Shown: in pieces, positions 63,351 through 64,000 of the stretch
How positions within the stretch are numbered: the first letter of the stretch is position 1
Layout of the letters: each line of letters begins with the position of its first letter
Assembly: GCF_000730165.1 (NCBI RefSeq)
Contig: NZ_CP022110.1
Span: 1,557,501 to 1,621,500, forward strand
Source: Nitrospirillum viridazoti CBAmc
GTDB taxonomy: Bacteria; Pseudomonadota; Alphaproteobacteria; Azospirillales; Azospirillaceae
DNA: 64,000 nt
Direction: 5' to 3'
Position numbers and translations under genes: made by a program
The notes under the pieces: generated by a model
Seen by the model: only the letters and a program-made list of their open reading frames with translations
Database searches by the model: none
Told to the model about the DNA's origin: nothing

Positions 63351-63587
63351 ATGGCCAACCGCAATGAAGGCGAGGGCAACCGCACCGCGACCCGCGCCTA
63401 CGACAAACACGCCCGCGATTTCGTGGCAACGGGCCAGGTGGCGGAAAAGGCCCGCGAGGCGGCCGACGCCGTCGACGGCCCGGAAGGCCGCGACCTGGAA
63501 CGGGCCGAGGCCCGCGGCAAAGCCCACGCCCGGGAAGAAGACAGGCTGCTGCGCCCCAGCGCTTCCAAGGACGCCGGCAGACACTGA
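63351..63587 (+). CDS. Small hydrophilic protein (78 residues)
   Basis: A very charged, Ala/Glu/Arg-rich helical protein (DKHARDFVATGQVAEKAREAADAVDGPEGRDLERAEARGKAHAREEDRLL) without hydrophobic core, reminiscent of stress-induced hydrophilins. No family is certain. GGGAAGGATC precedes the ATG. Likely the last gene of the post-ecfG group, as a hairpin follows. Confidence 0.65.
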   Translation: MANRNEGEGNRTATRAYDKHARDFVATGQVAEKAREAADAVDGPEGRDLERAEARGKAHAREEDRLLRPSASKDAGRH

Positions 63588-63610
63588 CAGCACCAGTCCC
63601 GAAAGCGAAG

Positions 63611-63641
63611 AAGGGCGCCGGTCATGCGGGCCGGCGCCCTT
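63611..63641 (+). terminator. Hairpin after the small hydrophilic protein gene
   Basis: AAGGGCGCCGG (63611-63621) and CCGGCGCCCTT (63631-63641) pair perfectly around a nine-base loop. No T run follows, so termination strength is uncertain. Confidence 0.55.
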
Positions 63642-63656
63642 GGCCAACCGGAAGAC

Positions 63657-63769
63657 TGACACTTCTACTTTGCACAGGCCTGACATTTTAACTTTGCGCC
63701 TACACCGCCTACATACGAATGTTTCAACCGGATAGAAGTGTCAGGGTGTCCCGCAAAGTAGAACTGTCA
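63657..63769. mobile_element. Probable insertion-sequence terminal region
   Basis: TGACACTTCTACTTTGC (63657-63673) and TGACATTTTAACTTTGC (63681-63697) are direct repeats 24 bases apart. GCAAAGTAGAACTGTCA (63753-63769) is the inverted copy with one mismatch to the first, preceded by GATAGAAGTGTCA (63731-63743). Repeated motifs of this kind mark transposase-binding ends of some insertion sequences. A minus-strand frame at the edge may be the transposase 3' end. Confidence 0.55.
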
Positions 63770-64000
63770 GTGCTGGGGGTGGGCGGGGAGCGGAGCCGAA
63801 GGCGCAGTGGACCGGCCACCCCCAGCACACAGTGACGTCGAGCCCCTCTTGCGACCCGGCTTTCCCCCCGTCTTGGCATAACCGATGCGCTCGCTATTGG
63901 TCTGCACCTGGGGCGCAAGCCTGGTGTCCTGCATCGTCCTGATCTCTGCCAGAACCGCCGACAGCCGCTTGTTCTCAACCACCGCCCCCGGGCTCACCCG
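63767..64000 (-). CDS. Possible 3' end of a transposase (partial)
   Basis: A frame open from the right edge and ending at 63767, inside the repeat array. The residues SPGAVVENKRLSAVLAEIRTMQD, then TNSERIGYAKTGGKPGRKRG, resemble C-terminal tails of integrase-type transposases in related alphaproteobacteria, though I cannot name the family. Position next to terminal repeats supports this. The catalytic part would be outside the window. Confidence 0.4.
   Translation of the reverse strand, partial: RVSPGAVVENKRLSAVLAEIRTMQDTRLAPQVQTNSERIGYAKTGGKPGRKRGSTSLCAGGGRSTAPSAPLPAHPQH

Overview
This is a 64 kb, high-GC chromosomal stretch from an alphaproteobacterium, most likely of the Azospirillum/Nitrospirillum group (Rhodospirillales). 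That placement is inferred from gene content: a proton-pumping pyrophosphatase, a ubiquinol-cytochrome c chaperone, a phasin, an HWE-family kinase, a NepR-like/EcfG-type general stress pair, and the gene order DUF177-rpmF-plsX-fabH-ihfA-merR-tRNA-Pro. No rRNA operon, prophage or CRISPR array was seen. The only trace of a mobile element is a probable insertion-sequence end at the extreme right edge.

Layout. 1-7.4 kb: 3' end of hppA, bamE, the cytochrome bc1 chaperone, the DUF177-rpmF-plsX-fabH lipid/ribosome cluster, ihfA, a MerR-type regulator and tRNA-Pro(GGG). 7.4-16.2 kb: housekeeping genes including cutA, a CoA-binding protein, a thioesterase, rplM-rpsI, an inner-membrane protein, a cNMP-domain regulator, arfB, a BaiN-like flavoprotein, a sterol-desaturase-family enzyme and an RlmM-like methyltransferase. 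16.2-24.9 kb: a LuxR-type response regulator, then galU, ugd and a phosphomanno/glucomutase (nucleotide sugars for surface polysaccharide), a CPBP protease overlapping a SPOR-tailed D,D-carboxypeptidase, and a phasin with a structured promoter. 25-42 kb: clpS-clpA, a stand-alone receiver divergent from a 1303-residue propeller-domain kinase, a secreted M28 peptidase, a GH18 chitinase-like protein, a VapBC-type toxin-antitoxin pair, a cysteine-rich regulator divergent from an MFS pump, a Spy/CpxP-like protein and a REC-DUF3369 hybrid kinase.

42-55.8 kb: a ProQ/FinO-domain protein with an IF2-like N-terminus, an Xre regulator, a chemoreceptor, and then the most unusual block. Two homologous divergent pairs, each an acyltransferase-3 membrane protein facing a membrane-anchored LytTR regulator, flank an orphan PAS-HWE histidine kinase. 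An alpha/beta hydrolase, a GT4 glycosyltransferase and a sialidase-like BNR protein follow. I read this block as a candidate duplicated surface-glycan modification module with its own regulators.

55.8-64 kb: a VOC protein, a class C beta-lactamase-like hydrolase, a five-gene ECF42-type operon (DGPF/YCII protein, sigma factor with long C-terminal extension, VOC, SRPBCC, DJ-1/PfpI), the NepR-like/EcfG pair, and four small, mostly uncharacterised proteins, one of them DUF3309. All functions are assigned by reading motifs in the translated sequence. No database search was run.
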